The notes: a model not told the origin generated them from the sequence alone. A stretch of DNA of 64,000 nucleotides from Affinibrenneria salicis (GCF_008710095.1 NZ_VYKJ01000005.1:3375-67374), one strand, 5' to 3'; shown: positions 48,034 to 59,293, counted from the stretch's first letter. A program made the numbers and translations.

Positions 48034-49299
48034 ATGAAGCGATACACGCACCGGGCAGTCGGTCTGTGGCCGGCGATCCTGCTATCGTGCTGGACGTCGT
48101 TCAGCGCTGCGGGCGCCGATCTGGCGCTGCCCCAAGCGCTACAGGCGGCGGTGGGTTATTCCGCCGACCTGTCGGCGAACCAGCATCAAATTAACGCGTT
48201 GCAAAACATGGCCGACTCGGCCGCTCAGTTGCCCGATCCCCAACTGCGCTTCGGGGTGGAAAACGTTCCGCTGGGCGGCGGCAACGCCCGCCGGCTGACG
48301 CGCGAAGGCATGACCATGCAGCGCATCGGCATTATGCAAACCTGGGTCAGCGGCGATAAGCGCGAAAAAAAGGCGCAAACGCTGCGAGCGGAGGCGGACA
48401 GCCTATACAGCAATAGCGACGGCATCGTCGCCCGTATTCAGCGCGACACCGCCCAGGCATGGCTAAATCTGGCCTTTTCCCAACGCGTACTGCAGGACGC
48501 TGAGGCGCTGGTACAGGAGAGCCGGCGGCAGCTCGTTCCGCTGCAGGCCAGTGCCGCGGGCGGCGGCGCGCTCGACGGCGTACTGGACGCCCGGCTGACG
48601 CTGGCCGCGATGGAAGACCGTCTGTCCGACGCGCGACGCGATGTACAGGTCGCCCAGGCGCGTATCGCCGAACTGACCGGCATTAACGATGCCGTCGCCG
48701 CTGGCGCGCTGCCGCGCTTCGAGCGCCTGCCGGCCGATCCGCAGACGCTCAAACGGCAGTTGCACCAGCACCCGGAAATGCAGCAGGCGCAGCGGGAAGT
48801 CAGTCTGGCTCAGGCGCGCGCCGCGCAGTCGTCCGTGGCCGCTATTCCGGATGTCGGCGTTGAAATGTACTACGCCAGACGCGGCGACGAGTATGACGAT
48901 ATGGCCGGCGTCATGATCTCGGTGGATCTGCCGTTATTCACGTCCAGCCGCCAGGACAAAGACCATGCGGCCGACCTGTCGCGCACGCTGGAAGCGCGCG
49001 ACAGAATCCGGCTTACCGAACGCGAACATCTGGCCCGACTGGACACGCTGCTGGCGCAGTATCAGGCGGCGCAGTCGCGCTGGCGGCGGCAACACCACGA
49101 AGTCCTGCCGCTGCGACAGCAACGCGTCACCCTGGCCGTAACGCAGTATCAATCCGGCAACGATACGCTGGCCGACGTGCTGGCCGCCCGGCGCGATCTG
49201 CTCGACGCCCGCATCGCCGCCCATGGCGCCGGGCTGGAACTGGCGCAGCTGTGGGCGGCGCTTCGCTATCTGACGCCTGCCCAGGAGTACGTACAATGA
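48034..49299 (+). CDS. CusC-like outer-membrane factor (TolC family)
   Basis: This 421-residue protein consists of two OEP/TolC repeats with long coiled coils (about 60-225 and 250-410). Conserved parts include QHQINALQNMADSAAQLPDP, DRLSDARRDVQVAQARIAEL and QYQSGNDTLADVLAARRDLL. A signal sequence is present; an LLSC at residues 16-19 could be a lipobox, as in CusC, though cleavage after SAAGA is also possible. It forms the outer-membrane duct of the tripartite pump. It overlaps the cusB start by 4 nt (ATGA). Confidence 0.88.
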   Translation: MKRYTHRAVGLWPAILLSCWTSFSAAGADLALPQALQAAVGYSADLSANQHQINALQNMADSAAQLPDPQLRFGVENVPLGGGNARRLTREGMTMQRIGIMQTWVSGDKREKKAQTLRAEADSLYSNSDGIVARIQRDTAQAWLNLAFSQRVLQDAEALVQESRRQLVPLQASAAGGGALDGVLDARLTLAAMEDRLSDARRDVQVAQARIAELTGINDAVAAGALPRFERLPADPQTLKRQLHQHPEMQQAQREVSLAQARAAQSSVAAIPDVGVEMYYARRGDEYDDMAGVMISVDLPLFTSSRQDKDHAADLSRTLEARDRIRLTEREHLARLDTLLAQYQAAQSRWRRQHHEVLPLRQQRVTLAVTQYQSGNDTLADVLAARRDLLDARIAAHGAGLELAQLWAALRYLTPAQEYVQ

Positions 49300-50777
49300 A
49301 CCGAACGCTTACTTTAACGCTGGTCGCGATCGCACTGGCCGCCGGCGTCAGCGCCGGCTATTTCTGGGGGCGCCAGTCGCAAACCGCTGCGCCGCAGCCG
49401 CAAACGCCAGGCGAGCGCCGCATACTGTACTGGTATGATCCGATGGTGCCGGATAAACGCTTCGATCAACCGGGAAAATCGCCGTTTATGGATATGGATC
49501 TGCTGCCGCGCTATGCCGATGAGTCGGTCGAGGACGACGGCGTCGCCGTCAGCGCCCGCCAGCAGCAAAATCTGGGCGTACAGACCGCTCGCGCCGAAGT
49601 CAAAACGCGGCAGACCCAGGTCAGCGGTTACGGCACGGTCACGCTCAACGAACGCAGCCTGCATACGCTGGTCGCGCCGGCCGGCGGCATGGTCGAAAAA
49701 CTCTATGTCGCCGCCGCGCAGCAGCAGGTCAGGCAGGGGGAAACGCTGGCCGTGATCTGGAATCCCGCCTGGGCCGCCGCACAGCGGGAGTATCTGGCCG
49801 TGCGCCAGTTAGGCGATCGCGAACTGACCCTGGCGGCGCGCAGCAGGCTGGCGCTGCTGTTTATGCCGGAAAGCGTTATTCGCCAGGTGGAAACCAGCGC
49901 GAAGGCTCAGCCGCGCATGGTCGTCACCTCCCCGTTCACCGGCTATGTCAATAAGCTGGAAGTGCGCGTCGGCGCGCAGCTGGCGCCCGCCCAGCCGCTG
50001 CTTGAACTGGCCAGCCTGGACCCGGCCTGGATCGAAGTGGACTACCCGGAATCGCAGGCCGCCGTCCTGACGCCCGGCAGCGCCGTAACGGCCAGCGGCG
50101 GCGCCTGGCCCGGCGAGACGTTTCATGGCCGCATCAGTGAAATCCTGCCGCTGCTGGATAGCGCCACCCGCACGCTCAGAGCGCGGGTCGCCGTGGATAA
50201 TCCGCAGCTGCGGCTAAAACCCGGTATGTACCTTAACCTGCAATTAACCAGCCCGCCGTCGCGCCAGCAGTTGGTTATTCCGCAGCAGGCGTTGCTAATC
50301 AGCGGCAATCGCAACCGGGTACTGCTCAGCGACGGCGACGGCCGCTTTACGCCGCGCGAAGTCAGCGCCGGCGCCAGTCAGGATGGCTGGGTGGCGATTC
50401 TGGACGGTCTCCAGCCCGGCGATCGGGTCGTCACCTCCGGTCAGTTCCTGATCGACTCGGAGGCCAGCCTGCGCAGTTCTCTCGATCAGTTCGCCGAGCC
50501 CGACCGGCCAGCGCCCCCGCCGGCGCCCGACTACGGCGCGGCCGGCGTGATCAAAGCGCTGTCTGACGACGCCGTCACCATTGAACACGGCGCGGTGCCC
50601 GAACTGAACTGGGCGCCGATGACCATGGACTTCGTCCTGCCCGCCGACGGTCTGCCGCCGGGCATCTCGCCGGGCAGCCGGGTTGCCTTTCGTTTTCTGC
50701 TTGACGACGGCGGCGCCCGGTTAGTCAGCATCGCTCCGCTGACCGACGACGCTCACAGCGCGCATGGAGGCCACTAA
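49296..50777 (+). CDS. cusB: CusB-type periplasmic adaptor fused to a C-terminal CusF domain
   Basis: This 493-residue membrane-fusion protein has an N-terminal anchor ([17 protein letters not shown]), a heavy-metal-binding segment ([27 protein letters not shown]), then lipoyl/barrel-sandwich and beta-barrel domains ([39 protein letters not shown]). Residues about 414-493 are an extra CusF-like domain: [17 protein letters not shown], then [13 protein letters not shown], with ligands His431, Trp439, Met442 and Met444 in exact CusF spacing. E. coli CusB lacks this; SilB of Cupriavidus metallidurans is a known example. The ATG at 49296 overlaps the cusC-like stop. Confidence 0.93.
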   Translation: MNRTLTLTLVAIALAAGVSAGYFWGRQSQTAAPQPQTPGERRILYWYDPMVPDKRFDQPGKSPFMDMDLLPRYADESVEDDGVAVSARQQQNLGVQTARAEVKTRQTQVSGYGTVTLNERSLHTLVAPAGGMVEKLYVAAAQQQVRQGETLAVIWNPAWAAAQREYLAVRQLGDRELTLAARSRLALLFMPESVIRQVETSAKAQPRMVVTSPFTGYVNKLEVRVGAQLAPAQPLLELASLDPAWIEVDYPESQAAVLTPGSAVTASGGAWPGETFHGRISEILPLLDSATRTLRARVAVDNPQLRLKPGMYLNLQLTSPPSRQQLVIPQQALLISGNRNRVLLSDGDGRFTPREVSAGASQDGWVAILDGLQPGDRVVTSGQFLIDSEASLRSSLDQFAEPDRPAPPPAPDYGAAGVIKALSDDAVTIEHGAVPELNWAPMTMDFVLPADGLPPGISPGSRVAFRFLLDDGGARLVSIAPLTDDAHSAHGGH

Positions 50778-53700
50778 TGATTGCTTCCGTTATCCGCTGG
50801 TCGCTTAACAATCGCCTGCTGGTACTGCTGGCCGCCCTCTTTATGGCGGTCTGGGGCATCTGGTCGCTGCAAAAAGCCCCGCTGGACGCGCTGCCGGATC
50901 TGTCCGACGTGCAGGTTATCGTCCGCGTTAGCTATCCCGGCAAAGCGCCGCAGATCGTGGAGAACCAGGTTACCTGGCCGCTGACCTCCACGATGCTTTC
51001 GGTGCCCGGCGCAAAGACCGTACGCGGCTTTTCCATGTTTGGCGACGCCTACATCTATATTCTGTTCGAGGACGATATCGACCCCTACTGGGCCCGCTCG
51101 CGCGTGCTGGAGTACCTGAGCCAGGTGCAGTCGAGCCTGCCCGAAGGCGCGAAAGCATCGCTGGGGCCAGACGCCACCGGCGTTGGCTGGATCTATGAAT
51201 ACGCGCTGGTCGACCGCAGCGGCCGGCATAATCTGGCCGATCTGCGCGCGCTGCAGGACTGGCTGCTGCGCTATGAGCTGAAAACGGTGCCCAACGTGGC
51301 CGAAGTCGCCAGCGTGGGCGGCATGGTGCGTCAGTATCAAATCGTGCTGGATCCGCAGCGTATGCGGGTGCAAAACGTCACCCATCAGCAGGTCATCAGC
51401 GCCGTACAGGACGCCAATCAGGAGGGAGGCGGTTCGGTGCTGGAGCTGGGAGAGACCGAATATATGGTGCGCACCGCCGGTTATCTGAAAAACCGTGAGG
51501 ATTTCAACCATATCGTGATTGACACCCGCAACGGCGTGCCGCTGCTGCTGCAGGACATCGCGACCCTGCGCGAAGGGCCGGAGATGCGGCGCGGCATCGC
51601 GGAGCTGAACGGCGAGGGCGAGGTTGCCGGCGGCATCGTGATCCTGCGCTACGGCAAGAACGCGCTGGAAACGCTGCACGGAGTGAAAGCGCGCCTGCAG
51701 GAAATCCAGCGCAGCTTGCCGGACGGGGTGGAGATCGTCACCACGTACGATCGCTCCCGCCTGATCGAGCAGGCGATAGAAACGCTCAGCCACAAACTGA
51801 TCGAAGAGTTTATTATCGTCGCCCTGATCTGCACCCTGTTCCTGTTCCATTTCCGCTCGGCGCTGGTCGCCATCATCAGCCTGCCGCTGGGGATCCTCGG
51901 AGCGTTTATCGTGATGCACTATCAGGGCGTGAACGCCAATATTATGTCGCTGGGCGGCATCGCGATTGCCATTGGCGCGATGGTGGACGCCGCCATCGTG
52001 ATGATTGAAAACATGCACAAGGTGCTGGAACAGTGGCGCCATCGTCATCCGGGAGAAAAGCCGAATGAAAAAATCTGGTGGAAACTGGCCGAACGAGCCG
52101 CTACCGAGGTCGGCCCCGCTCTGTTCTGCAGCCTGCTGATCATCACGCTATCGTTTATTCCGGTCTTTGCGCTGCAGGCGCAGGAAGGACGCATGTTTTC
52201 GCCGCTGGCGTTCACCAAAACCTATGCGATGGCGGTGGCGGCCGGTCTGGGCATCACGCTGGTGCCTGTGCTGATGGGTTATTTCGTACGCGGCGACATT
52301 CCTGATGAGCGGGCCAATCCGCTTAACCGCTGGCTAATCGCGCTTTATCGACCGATTCTGGATAAGGCGTTGCGTTTTCCGCGCGCCACGCTGGCGATCG
52401 CCGTGGCCCTGCTGCTGCTGACGCTGTTGCCGCTCAGCCGGCTCGGCAGCGAATTTATGCCGCCGCTGGACGAGGGCGATCTGTTGTATATGCCGTCGAC
52501 GCTGCCGGGCATTTCCGCGCGCGAGGCGGGGCGCCTGCTGCAGCAGACCGATCGGCTGATTAAAACCGTGCCGGAGGTCGACTCGGTGTTCGGCAAGGCG
52601 GGACGGGCGGAAACCGCCACCGACCCGGCGCCGCTGACCATGCTGGAGAGCACGATCCGCCTGAAACCGCGCGACCAATGGCGGCCGGGCATGACTATGG
52701 ATAAACTCATCGCCGAGCTGGACAGCCGGGTTAATCTGCCCGGCATCGCCAACGTCTGGGTGCCGCCGATCCGCAACCGGCTGGATATGCTGGCCACCGG
52801 CATCAAAAGCCCGATCGGCATCAAGGTCAACGGCAGCCGGCTGGAGGATATTGAACCGGTCGCCGCGCAGATCGAGCAAATCGTCAAAACGGTGCCCGGC
52901 GTCACCTCCGCGCTGGCCGAACGGCTGACCGGCGGCCGCTACATCGATATCAATATCGATCGTCTGCGCGCCGCGCGCTACGGCGTATCGGTACAGGAAC
53001 TGCAGTCGCTGGTCGCCACGCTGGTGGGCGGCCAGAATATCGGCGAAACCCTTGAGGGACGGCAGCGTTACCCAATCAACCTCCGCTACCCGCGCGAAAT
53101 ACGCGACTCGCTGGATAAATTGCGCCAGCTGCCGGTGCTGACCAGCAGCGGCGCGCGGATAACGCTGGCCGATCTGGCCGATATTCGCGTCAGCGAAGGA
53201 CCGCCGATGCTGAAAAGCGAAAACGGCCGGCTGTCCGACTGGATTTATGTCGACCTGCGCGGGCGCGATCTGCAGTCCGCCGTACGCCAGATGCAGCAGG
53301 CGGTCGCACAGCAGGTCCGGCTGCCGCAAGGCGTCTCGCTCAGTTGGTCGGGACAGTTTGAGTATCTTGAGCGGGCCAGCGCCAGAATGAAGATCGTTAT
53401 CCCTTTTACCCTGCTGATCATCTTTGTTCTGTTGTTCGTCACCTTCAGTCGGGTGAAGGACGCGCTGCTGATCATGGGCACTCTGCCCCTTGCATTGCCC
53501 GGCGGAGTCTGGCTACTGTATATGCTCGATTATCATTTATCGGTGGCGGGCGCGGTCGGTTTTATCGCGCTGGCCGGGGTGGCGGCGGAATTCGGCGTGG
53601 TGATGCTGCTCTATCTTAATCACGCCGTAGAGAAACACAGCCCGAACGGGCAACCGATCGCGCTGCCGCAGTTGCTGGCGGCGATTCGCGAGGGCGCCGT

Positions 53701-53914
53701 ACTGCGCGTGCGCCCCAAAGCGATGACCGTCGCCACCATCATGGCCGGGCTGCTGCCCATCATGTGGGGCGACGACACCGGTTCCGAGGTGATGCGGCGC
53801 ATCGCCGCGCCGATGATTGGCGGAATGGTCAGCGCGCCGCTGCTGTCCATGCTGGTGATCCCGGCGCTGTATTTGCTGCTGCACCGGCCCGCGAAAAGCG
53901 AAAAAACGCTCTGA
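50777..53914 (+). CDS. cusA: CusA-type Cu(I)/Ag(I) RND efflux pump
   Basis: This 1045-residue inner-membrane RND transporter of the heavy-metal subfamily drives Cu(I)/Ag(I) export by proton antiport. It has the membrane helices and two large periplasmic loops of the family, [16 protein letters not shown] with the proton-relay acidic residue, [40 protein letters not shown] and [19 protein letters not shown]; the latter segments hold the Met residues used for metal in E. coli CusA. The start overlaps the cusB stop (TAATG). Confidence 0.96.
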   Translation: MIASVIRWSLNNRLLVLLAALFMAVWGIWSLQKAPLDALPDLSDVQVIVRVSYPGKAPQIVENQVTWPLTSTMLSVPGAKTVRGFSMFGDAYIYILFEDDIDPYWARSRVLEYLSQVQSSLPEGAKASLGPDATGVGWIYEYALVDRSGRHNLADLRALQDWLLRYELKTVPNVAEVASVGGMVRQYQIVLDPQRMRVQNVTHQQVISAVQDANQEGGGSVLELGETEYMVRTAGYLKNREDFNHIVIDTRNGVPLLLQDIATLREGPEMRRGIAELNGEGEVAGGIVILRYGKNALETLHGVKARLQEIQRSLPDGVEIVTTYDRSRLIEQAIETLSHKLIEEFIIVALICTLFLFHFRSALVAIISLPLGILGAFIVMHYQGVNANIMSLGGIAIAIGAMVDAAIVMIENMHKVLEQWRHRHPGEKPNEKIWWKLAERAATEVGPALFCSLLIITLSFIPVFALQAQEGRMFSPLAFTKTYAMAVAAGLGITLVPVLMGYFVRGDIPDERANPLNRWLIALYRPILDKALRFPRATLAIAVALLLLTLLPLSRLGSEFMPPLDEGDLLYMPSTLPGISAREAGRLLQQTDRLIKTVPEVDSVFGKAGRAETATDPAPLTMLESTIRLKPRDQWRPGMTMDKLIAELDSRVNLPGIANVWVPPIRNRLDMLATGIKSPIGIKVNGSRLEDIEPVAAQIEQIVKTVPGVTSALAERLTGGRYIDINIDRLRAARYGVSVQELQSLVATLVGGQNIGETLEGRQRYPINLRYPREIRDSLDKLRQLPVLTSSGARITLADLADIRVSEGPPMLKSENGRLSDWIYVDLRGRDLQSAVRQMQQAVAQQVRLPQGVSLSWSGQFEYLERASARMKIVIPFTLLIIFVLLFVTFSRVKDALLIMGTLPLALPGGVWLLYMLDYHLSVAGAVGFIALAGVAAEFGVVMLLYLNHAVEKHSPNGQPIALPQLLAAIREGAVLRVRPKAMTVATIMAGLLPIMWGDDTGSEVMRRIAAPMIGGMVSAPLLSMLVIPALYLLLHRPAKSEKTL

Positions 53915-53983
53915 ACGGGCGCGCCGCCCGGCGGCGACGGGGGGATGAATGAGCGATAAATCCAGCAACCGAAACACTATCGA

Positions 53984-54013
53984 TTGCCGTTGATGCCCCC
54001 GGAGCCATATAAT
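53984..54013 (+). promoter_or_regulatory. Predicted gpmA promoter
   Basis: TTGCCG (53984-53989) and a perfect TATAAT (54008-54013) with an 18-bp spacer precede gpmA; a strong AAGGAG site lies 7 nt before the ATG. This fits a highly expressed glycolytic gene. No operator was identified. Confidence 0.55.
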
Positions 54014-54058
54014 ACGCGCAGTTATCACAGAAATCTTAGTATATGAAGGAGTTAAGCT

Positions 54059-54811
54059 ATGGCTGTAACTAAGCTGGTTCTGGTAAGACACGGTGAAAGT
54101 CAGTGGAACAACGAAAACCGCTTCACCGGCTGGTACGATGTCGATCTGTCCGATAAAGGACGTACCGAAGCTAAACAAGCGGGTAAACTGCTGAAAGAAG
54201 AAGGTTTTGCCTTTGACTTCGCCTACACCTCCGTGCTGAAACGTGCCATCCACACGCTGTGGAACGTTCTGGACGAGCTGGATCAGGCCTGGCTGCCGGT
54301 TGAAAAATGCTGGAAACTGAACGAACGTCACTACGGCGCGCTGCAGGGTCTGAACAAAGCCGAAACCGCAGAAAAATATGGCGATGACCAGGTTAAACAG
54401 TGGCGTCGTGGTTTTGCTGTAACTCCGCCGGAACTGACTCGTGATGACGAACGTTTCCCGGGCCACGACCCGCGCTATGCTTCTCTGAGCGACAAAGAAC
54501 TGCCGCTGACGGAAAGCCTGGCGCTGACGATCGAACGCGTTGTGCCGTTCTGGAACGACACCATTCTGCCGCGCATTAAAAGCGGTGAACGCGTACTGAT
54601 CGCCGCACACGGCAACTCCCTGCGCGCGCTGGTTAAATACCTGGACAACCTGAGCGAAGACGAAATCCTCGAACTGAACATCCCGACTGGCGTACCGCTG
54701 GTTTATGAGTTCGATGAAAACTTCAAACCGATCAAACGCTACTACCTGGGCAACGCCGACGAAATCGCAGCGAAAGCCGCGGCCGTGGCGAATCAGGGCA
54801 AAGCCAAGTAA
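54059..54811 (+). CDS. gpmA: 2,3-bisphosphoglycerate-dependent phosphoglycerate mutase
   Basis: This 250-residue glycolytic enzyme interconverts 3- and 2-phosphoglycerate via a phosphohistidine. [20 protein letters not shown] holds the catalytic His11, and [17 protein letters not shown] the second His. Length equals E. coli GpmA. Codon use is strongly biased toward major codons, as expected for abundant glycolytic enzymes. It is monocistronic, with its own promoter and terminator. Confidence 0.98.
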   Translation: MAVTKLVLVRHGESQWNNENRFTGWYDVDLSDKGRTEAKQAGKLLKEEGFAFDFAYTSVLKRAIHTLWNVLDELDQAWLPVEKCWKLNERHYGALQGLNKAETAEKYGDDQVKQWRRGFAVTPPELTRDDERFPGHDPRYASLSDKELPLTESLALTIERVVPFWNDTILPRIKSGERVLIAAHGNSLRALVKYLDNLSEDEILELNIPTGVPLVYEFDENFKPIKRYYLGNADEIAAKAAAVANQGKAK

Positions 54812-54834
54812 TTCATTATTACCGGCTGTAACGT

Positions 54835-54863
54835 AAAAAACCCGGCTCCGGCCGGGTTTTTTT
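54835..54863 (+). terminator. gpmA terminator
   Basis: CCCGGC pairs with GCCGGG around a TCCG loop, with A6 before and T7 after; a classical strong intrinsic terminator, usable on both strands and therefore also a stop for aroG on the other strand. Confidence 0.9.
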
Positions 54864-55004
54864 ATCACGCCATCGTGGCGTCACGCGGGGATTAACACGG
54901 CGCCGTCCCGGGGAACAGCGCTCATGATAATCAGTCAGCGCGTCTGTTCGCCTGCGCGAGGGATGGCGCGCATCGTACTCGCTGGAACCACTCGCCTATC
55001 TGAC

Positions 55005-56057
55005 TTACCGGCCGCGACGCGCCCGAACCGCCGCCGCCAGCTGGCGCAACAGCGTTTCCGTGTCTTCCCAGCCGATACAGGCGTCGGTCACGCTCTGACC
55101 GTAAACCAGCGGCTCGCCGCCCTCCAGGTTCTGATTGCCTTCCACCAGGTGACTTTCCACCATCACGCCAATGATCGCCTCTTCGCCCTTCTGAACCTGA
55201 TCGCTGACATCGGCGCAAACATCCATCTGTTTCTTAAACTGTTTGCTGCTGTTGGCGTGGCTGAAATCGATCATGACCTGCGGCTTCAGACCCGCTTTCT
55301 CCAGACCGACTTTCACTTCCTGCACGTGGCGCGCGCTGTAGTTAGGCTCTTTGCCGCCGCGCAGAATGATGTGGCAGTCATTATTGCCGCTGGTGTTAAC
55401 GATGGCCGAATGACCCCATTTGGTGACGGACAGGAAACAGTGCGGCGCACTGGCGGCGTTAATCGCGTCAATCGCCACCTTTATCGTGCCGTCGGTCCCG
55501 TTTTTAAAGCCCACCGGACAGGACAGGCCGGAGGCCAGCTCGCGATGCACCTGCGATTCGGTGGTGCGCGCGCCAATAGCGCCCCAGCTCATTAAATCGG
55601 CCAGATATTGCGGCGTGATCATGTCGAGGAACTCGCCGGCGGCCGGCAGCCCGCTGTCGTTGATCTCCAGCAGCAGCCGGCGGGCGATGCGCAGCCCTTC
55701 GTTAATCTGGAAGCTGTGATCTAAATGCGGATCGTTGATCAGCCCTTTCCAGCCGACCGTCGTGCGCGGTTTTTCGAAATAGACGCGCATCACCACTTCC
55801 AGATCGTCGCTCAGTTCCTCACGCAGCGCCAGCAGACGGCCGGCATATTCTTTAGCCGCTTGCGTATCGTGAATAGAGCAAGGCCCGATAATCACCAGCA
55901 GGCGGTCGTCATTGCCGGTCAGGATCTTATGAATCGCACTACGCGCCAGAGAAACCGTCTCGGCCGCACGCTCGGTAGCCGGATACTTTTCCAGTAAGGC
56001 GACCGGCGGCAATAATTCCTTAATCTCTTTAATTCTCAAATCATCATTTTGATACAT
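55005..56057 (-). CDS. aroG: DAHP synthase, phenylalanine-sensitive type
   Basis: This 350-residue enzyme condenses PEP and erythrose-4-phosphate in the first step of the shikimate pathway. YQNDDLRIKEIKELLPPVAL, VIIGPCSIHD (metal-ligand Cys), FEKPRTTVGWKGLINDP and MIDFSHANSSKQFKKQ are conserved, closest to AroG rather than AroF/AroH. The start at 56057 matches the E. coli protein; 21 upstream codons in frame are unconserved. A 23-bp tandem duplication sits 67-112 bp upstream. Confidence 0.97.
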   Translation of the reverse strand: MYQNDDLRIKEIKELLPPVALLEKYPATERAAETVSLARSAIHKILTGNDDRLLVIIGPCSIHDTQAAKEYAGRLLALREELSDDLEVVMRVYFEKPRTTVGWKGLINDPHLDHSFQINEGLRIARRLLLEINDSGLPAAGEFLDMITPQYLADLMSWGAIGARTTESQVHRELASGLSCPVGFKNGTDGTIKVAIDAINAASAPHCFLSVTKWGHSAIVNTSGNNDCHIILRGGKEPNYSARHVQEVKVGLEKAGLKPQVMIDFSHANSSKQFKKQMDVCADVSDQVQKGEEAIIGVMVESHLVEGNQNLEGGEPLVYGQSVTDACIGWEDTETLLRQLAAAVRARRGR

Positions 56058-56484
56058 TATTACTATTCCATCGTTCTCAGGACGAATATGCGCACTCCCG
56101 TTATCCGAAATGTGCGACACATATAATATAGAGATAAGCAGGAAACTAATATAGAGATAAGCAGGAAACGGGCTATTCCCGTCTTACTGCTGGCCGCGCG
56201 GGGCTTTCGTACCGACCCCGCGCACCTTCATGGCCGACGCCAGCGGCGGTCAAATCCGCTCCCGGCGGATTTATCGCTCTGACACATTCTGAAATCCGCC
56301 AGGCGCAACAGACTGCTATTATATGTCAGGCAGACTGAGTAATGGCGCTGAATTAATCAGTTTTGCATGATCAAATGCTCCACGCTGTCGATTGCCGCGC
56401 AAATTCAGCGCAACGATTCGCGACTGAACGCGATATTTTTTCGCATCGCGCCCGGCAACCGACATTTTTTCTACAGGACAATCT
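56058..56484. other. Divergent region aroG/zitB
   Basis: This 427-bp gap holds the promoters of aroG (minus) and zitB (plus). AT-rich TATAAT-like sequence occurs at 56124-56156 within the tandem duplication. No TyrR box could be assigned with confidence, and no other feature was recognised. Confidence 0.4.
56124..56169. repeat. Perfect 23-bp tandem duplication upstream of aroG
   Basis: Two identical adjacent copies (56124-56146 and 56147-56169) of a unit starting TAATATAGAGATAAGCAGG and ending AAAC. On the aroG strand each copy includes CTCTATATTA, a possible -10 region, so promoter elements may be duplicated. Confidence 0.9.
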
Positions 56485-57423
56485 ATGGCGCATTCACACA
56501 ATCACACCGCGTCTGCGGAGCAGGGCAACAGCAACAGTAAACGTCTGCTGGCGGCCTTTATCATCACGGCGGGCTTCATGCTGGCGGAGGTGGCCGGCGG
56601 GCTGCTGTCCGGTTCTCTGGCGCTGCTGGCCGATGCCGGCCATATGCTGACCGACGCCGCCGCGCTGTTAGTCGCCCTGCTGGCCGTACGATTTGCGCGA
56701 CGCAAGCCTAACGCGCGCCATACCTTCGGCTATCTGCGGCTCACCACGCTGGCCGCCTTCGTCAATGCGCTCACCCTATTGGCGATCACCGGATTGATTT
56801 TCTGGGAAGCGATTCAGCGCTTCTATCAACCGCAGCCGGTCGCCGGCTGGCCGATGTTGCTGATCGCCATCGCCGGCCTGCTGGCCAATATCCTGGCTTT
56901 TTGGCTGCTGCACCACGGCAATGAAGAAAAGAATATCAATGTTCGCGCGGCGACCCTGCACGTATTGGGCGACCTGCTCGGATCGGTGGGCGCGATTATC
57001 GCCGCCCTGATTATCCTGTTTAGCGGCTGGACGCCGATCGATCCGATTTTGTCGATCATCGTCTCCGGTCTGATCCTGCGCAGCGCCTGGCGGCTCATCG
57101 CCGAAAGTACGCATGAATTACTCGAGGGTTCGCCCGCCCAGGTCGATATCGAAGCGTTGAAAAAGGATCTGCGCCGCAATATCCCCGAGGTGCGCAATAT
57201 TCACCATGTACATCTGTGGCTGGTGGGGGAGAAACCGCTGATGACGTTACACGCGCAGGTCATCCCACCCAACGATCACGACGCGCTGCTGGAGCGTATT
57301 CACCGCTACCTACGCGATCATTACCAAATAGCGCATGCCACCGTGCAAATGGAGTATCAGCGCTGCGATACCGGCCACTGCGAAATTAACCAGACGGCGG
57401 CGGCGCATGACCACCGCCACTGA
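56485..57423 (+). CDS. zitB: Zinc efflux transporter ZitB (CDF family)
   Basis: A 312-residue cation diffusion facilitator exporting Zn2+ in exchange for protons. Six membrane segments; [20 protein letters not shown] contains the HxxxD site partner, and [19 protein letters not shown] the second HxxD site. His-rich ends ([12 protein letters not shown] and AAHDHRH) flank the cytosolic domain. AGGA precedes the ATG. It converges with pnuC across 12 bp, as in E. coli. Confidence 0.96.
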   Translation: MAHSHNHTASAEQGNSNSKRLLAAFIITAGFMLAEVAGGLLSGSLALLADAGHMLTDAAALLVALLAVRFARRKPNARHTFGYLRLTTLAAFVNALTLLAITGLIFWEAIQRFYQPQPVAGWPMLLIAIAGLLANILAFWLLHHGNEEKNINVRAATLHVLGDLLGSVGAIIAALIILFSGWTPIDPILSIIVSGLILRSAWRLIAESTHELLEGSPAQVDIEALKKDLRRNIPEVRNIHHVHLWLVGEKPLMTLHAQVIPPNDHDALLERIHRYLRDHYQIAHATVQMEYQRCDTGHCEINQTAAAHDHRH

Positions 57424-57435
57424 TCGGCGTGCGTT

Positions 57436-58161
57436 TTATTGTGCGGACGAAAGCGGGCGTGAATGGTTCTCGCGCGCGCCTTTCACCCACAACCAGGAGC
57501 CGTTGAGCGCAATCAGCGTCAGAATCGCATATTCCAGCGCCATGGCGTAAACGCCCTGCGAAGCGAAAATCACCACGCTGATCACATCAATCACCACCCA
57601 CAGCAGCCAGTTTTCGACATATTTGCGCGTCATCAAAATCATCGCGACGATCGAAAGCACCATCATCGTTGAGTCCCAGAACGGAAACGCATCCGGACTC
57701 AATTGCGGCATCGCCACGTTGATGCCCGCGCCGCCCAGCGCGGAGACGGTAATCGACGTCAGAAATGCGAAAACGCCGTCGATATACACCGTCATCACGG
57801 CAATCGCGACAACGCAGATCGCCCCCCAACTCAGCACCCCGGATAACGATAGCCAGCGAATTTTTAACTCGGCCTGGCGATCTTCCGTTTTTCTGCTCCA
57901 GGCGTACCAGCCGTATATATTGGCGGCAAAGAAGAAAATCTGCAGCAGCAGGCTGGCATAGAGCTGAATCTGGAAAAAGATCACAGCAAACAGCGTAACG
58001 TTGATCAGACCAAAGAAATAATTGCTCGTCTTCTCCAGACTGGCCAGCCAGATACACAGCAGCCCGGCCAGCGTCCCTATCGCTTCAATCCATGACAGAT
58101 CGTAGCCACCCGCGCCCAGAGGGATATGAACCAGAATATTGCTGGTGCTGAAAAAATCCAT
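57436..58161 (-). CDS. pnuC: Nicotinamide riboside transporter
   Basis: This 241-residue membrane protein with seven or so segments facilitates nicotinamide riboside uptake. FFSTSNILVHIPLGAGGYDL, CIWLASLEKTSNYFFGLINV and FFFAANIYGWYAWS match E. coli PnuC; the WxxW-type aromatic substrate site is present (QIFFFAANIYGWYAW). It is 70 bp downstream of nadA in a nadA-pnuC operon, so it falls under the same NadR control. Confidence 0.96.
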   Translation of the reverse strand: MDFFSTSNILVHIPLGAGGYDLSWIEAIGTLAGLLCIWLASLEKTSNYFFGLINVTLFAVIFFQIQLYASLLLQIFFFAANIYGWYAWSRKTEDRQAELKIRWLSLSGVLSWGAICVVAIAVMTVYIDGVFAFLTSITVSALGGAGINVAMPQLSPDAFPFWDSTMMVLSIVAMILMTRKYVENWLLWVVIDVISVVIFASQGVYAMALEYAILTLIALNGSWLWVKGARENHSRPLSSAQ

Positions 58162-58231
58162 GCCGCATCATCCTTATAAAAAAAAGAAATCAGCCCGCCG
58201 GAGCGGACCACAGGTTAAATCCACTGAATTA

Positions 58232-59293
58232 TTAAGCGTTTCCCTTAACGCGCAGCTTAAGTTTAGCAGCGAAATCCAGCATCCGGTTCAACGGAACCAG
58301 CGCGCCCTGACGCTGCGCCTCGTCCACATAAATCTCGTGCTGCGCGCCGCCCTGCTCCAGCCCGCTGGCAATCGCCTCAAGGCCGTTCATCGCCATCCAC
58401 GGACAGTGCGCGCAACTGCGGCAGGTCGCCCCCTCGCCGGCCGTCGGCGCCTCCAGCAAAATCTTATCCGGACAGGCCTGCTGCATTTTGTAAAAAATGC
58501 CGCGGTCGGTCGCGACAATCAGACGCGAGTGAGGCAGAGTCCGCGCCGCCTGAATCAGCTGACTGGTCGATCCGACCGCATCCGCCATCGCCACCACCGC
58601 CTGCGGCGATTCAGGATGAACCAGCACCGCGGCGTCGGGATAGAGCGCTTTCATCTGGCTCAGCGCCTGAGTTTTAAACTCGTCATGGACAATGCAGGCG
58701 CCTTGCCAGCACAGCACGTCGGCCCCGGTCTGTTTCTGCACATAGCTGCCCAAATGCCGATCCGGCGCCCAGATGATCTTTTCGCCCTGCTCATCCAGGT
58801 ATTCGATCAGCTCAACCGCGATGCTCGACGTCACCACCCAGTCGGCCCGCGCCTTCACCGCGGCGGACGTGTTGGCATATACCACAACGATGCGGTCGGG
58901 ATGACTGTCGCAAAACTCGCTGAACGCCTGCGCCGGGCAGCCCAGATCCAGCGAACATTCCGCGGCCAGCGTCGGCATCAGAACGCGTTTTTCCGGGTTT
59001 AAAATCTTTGCGGTTTCGCCCATAAAACGCACGCCGGCCACCAGTAGCGTCGACGCCGGGTGCGTACTGCCAAAACGAGCCATCTCCAGCGAATCCGCCA
59101 CGCAGCCGCCGGTCTCTTCCGCCAGCGCCTGGATCTCGGGATCGGTATAGTAGTGGGCCACCATCACCGCATCCTGCTGTTTAAGCAGCGTTTTTATACG
59201 GTGCCGGTAATACTGTTTCATCTCCGCCGCCAGCGGTTTAGGCCGCGGCGGAAATGGATAAACGGTTGTATTACTATCGAAAAATAGGCTCAT
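58232..59293 (-). CDS. nadA: Quinolinate synthase
   Basis: A 353-residue [4Fe-4S] enzyme making quinolinate from iminoaspartate and DHAP for NAD synthesis. The three cluster cysteines lie in [22 protein letters not shown] and [35 protein letters not shown] and [10 protein letters not shown] are conserved. The start at 59293 ([16 protein letters not shown]) agrees with the E. coli N-terminus. A NadR box lies 65-82 bp upstream. Confidence 0.97.
   Translation of the reverse strand: MSLFFDSNTTVYPFPPRPKPLAAEMKQYYRHRIKTLLKQQDAVMVAHYYTDPEIQALAEETGGCVADSLEMARFGSTHPASTLLVAGVRFMGETAKILNPEKRVLMPTLAAECSLDLGCPAQAFSEFCDSHPDRIVVVYANTSAAVKARADWVVTSSIAVELIEYLDEQGEKIIWAPDRHLGSYVQKQTGADVLCWQGACIVHDEFKTQALSQMKALYPDAAVLVHPESPQAVVAMADAVGSTSQLIQAARTLPHSRLIVATDRGIFYKMQQACPDKILLEAPTAGEGATCRSCAHCPWMAMNGLEAIASGLEQGGAQHEIYVDEAQRQGALVPLNRMLDFAAKLKLRVKGNA

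Noticed and set aside
50774..52048. A 424-codon minus-strand frame inside cusA
   Set aside because: Antisense shadow of the RND pump gene; composition is His/Arg/Gln-rich as expected for such shadows.
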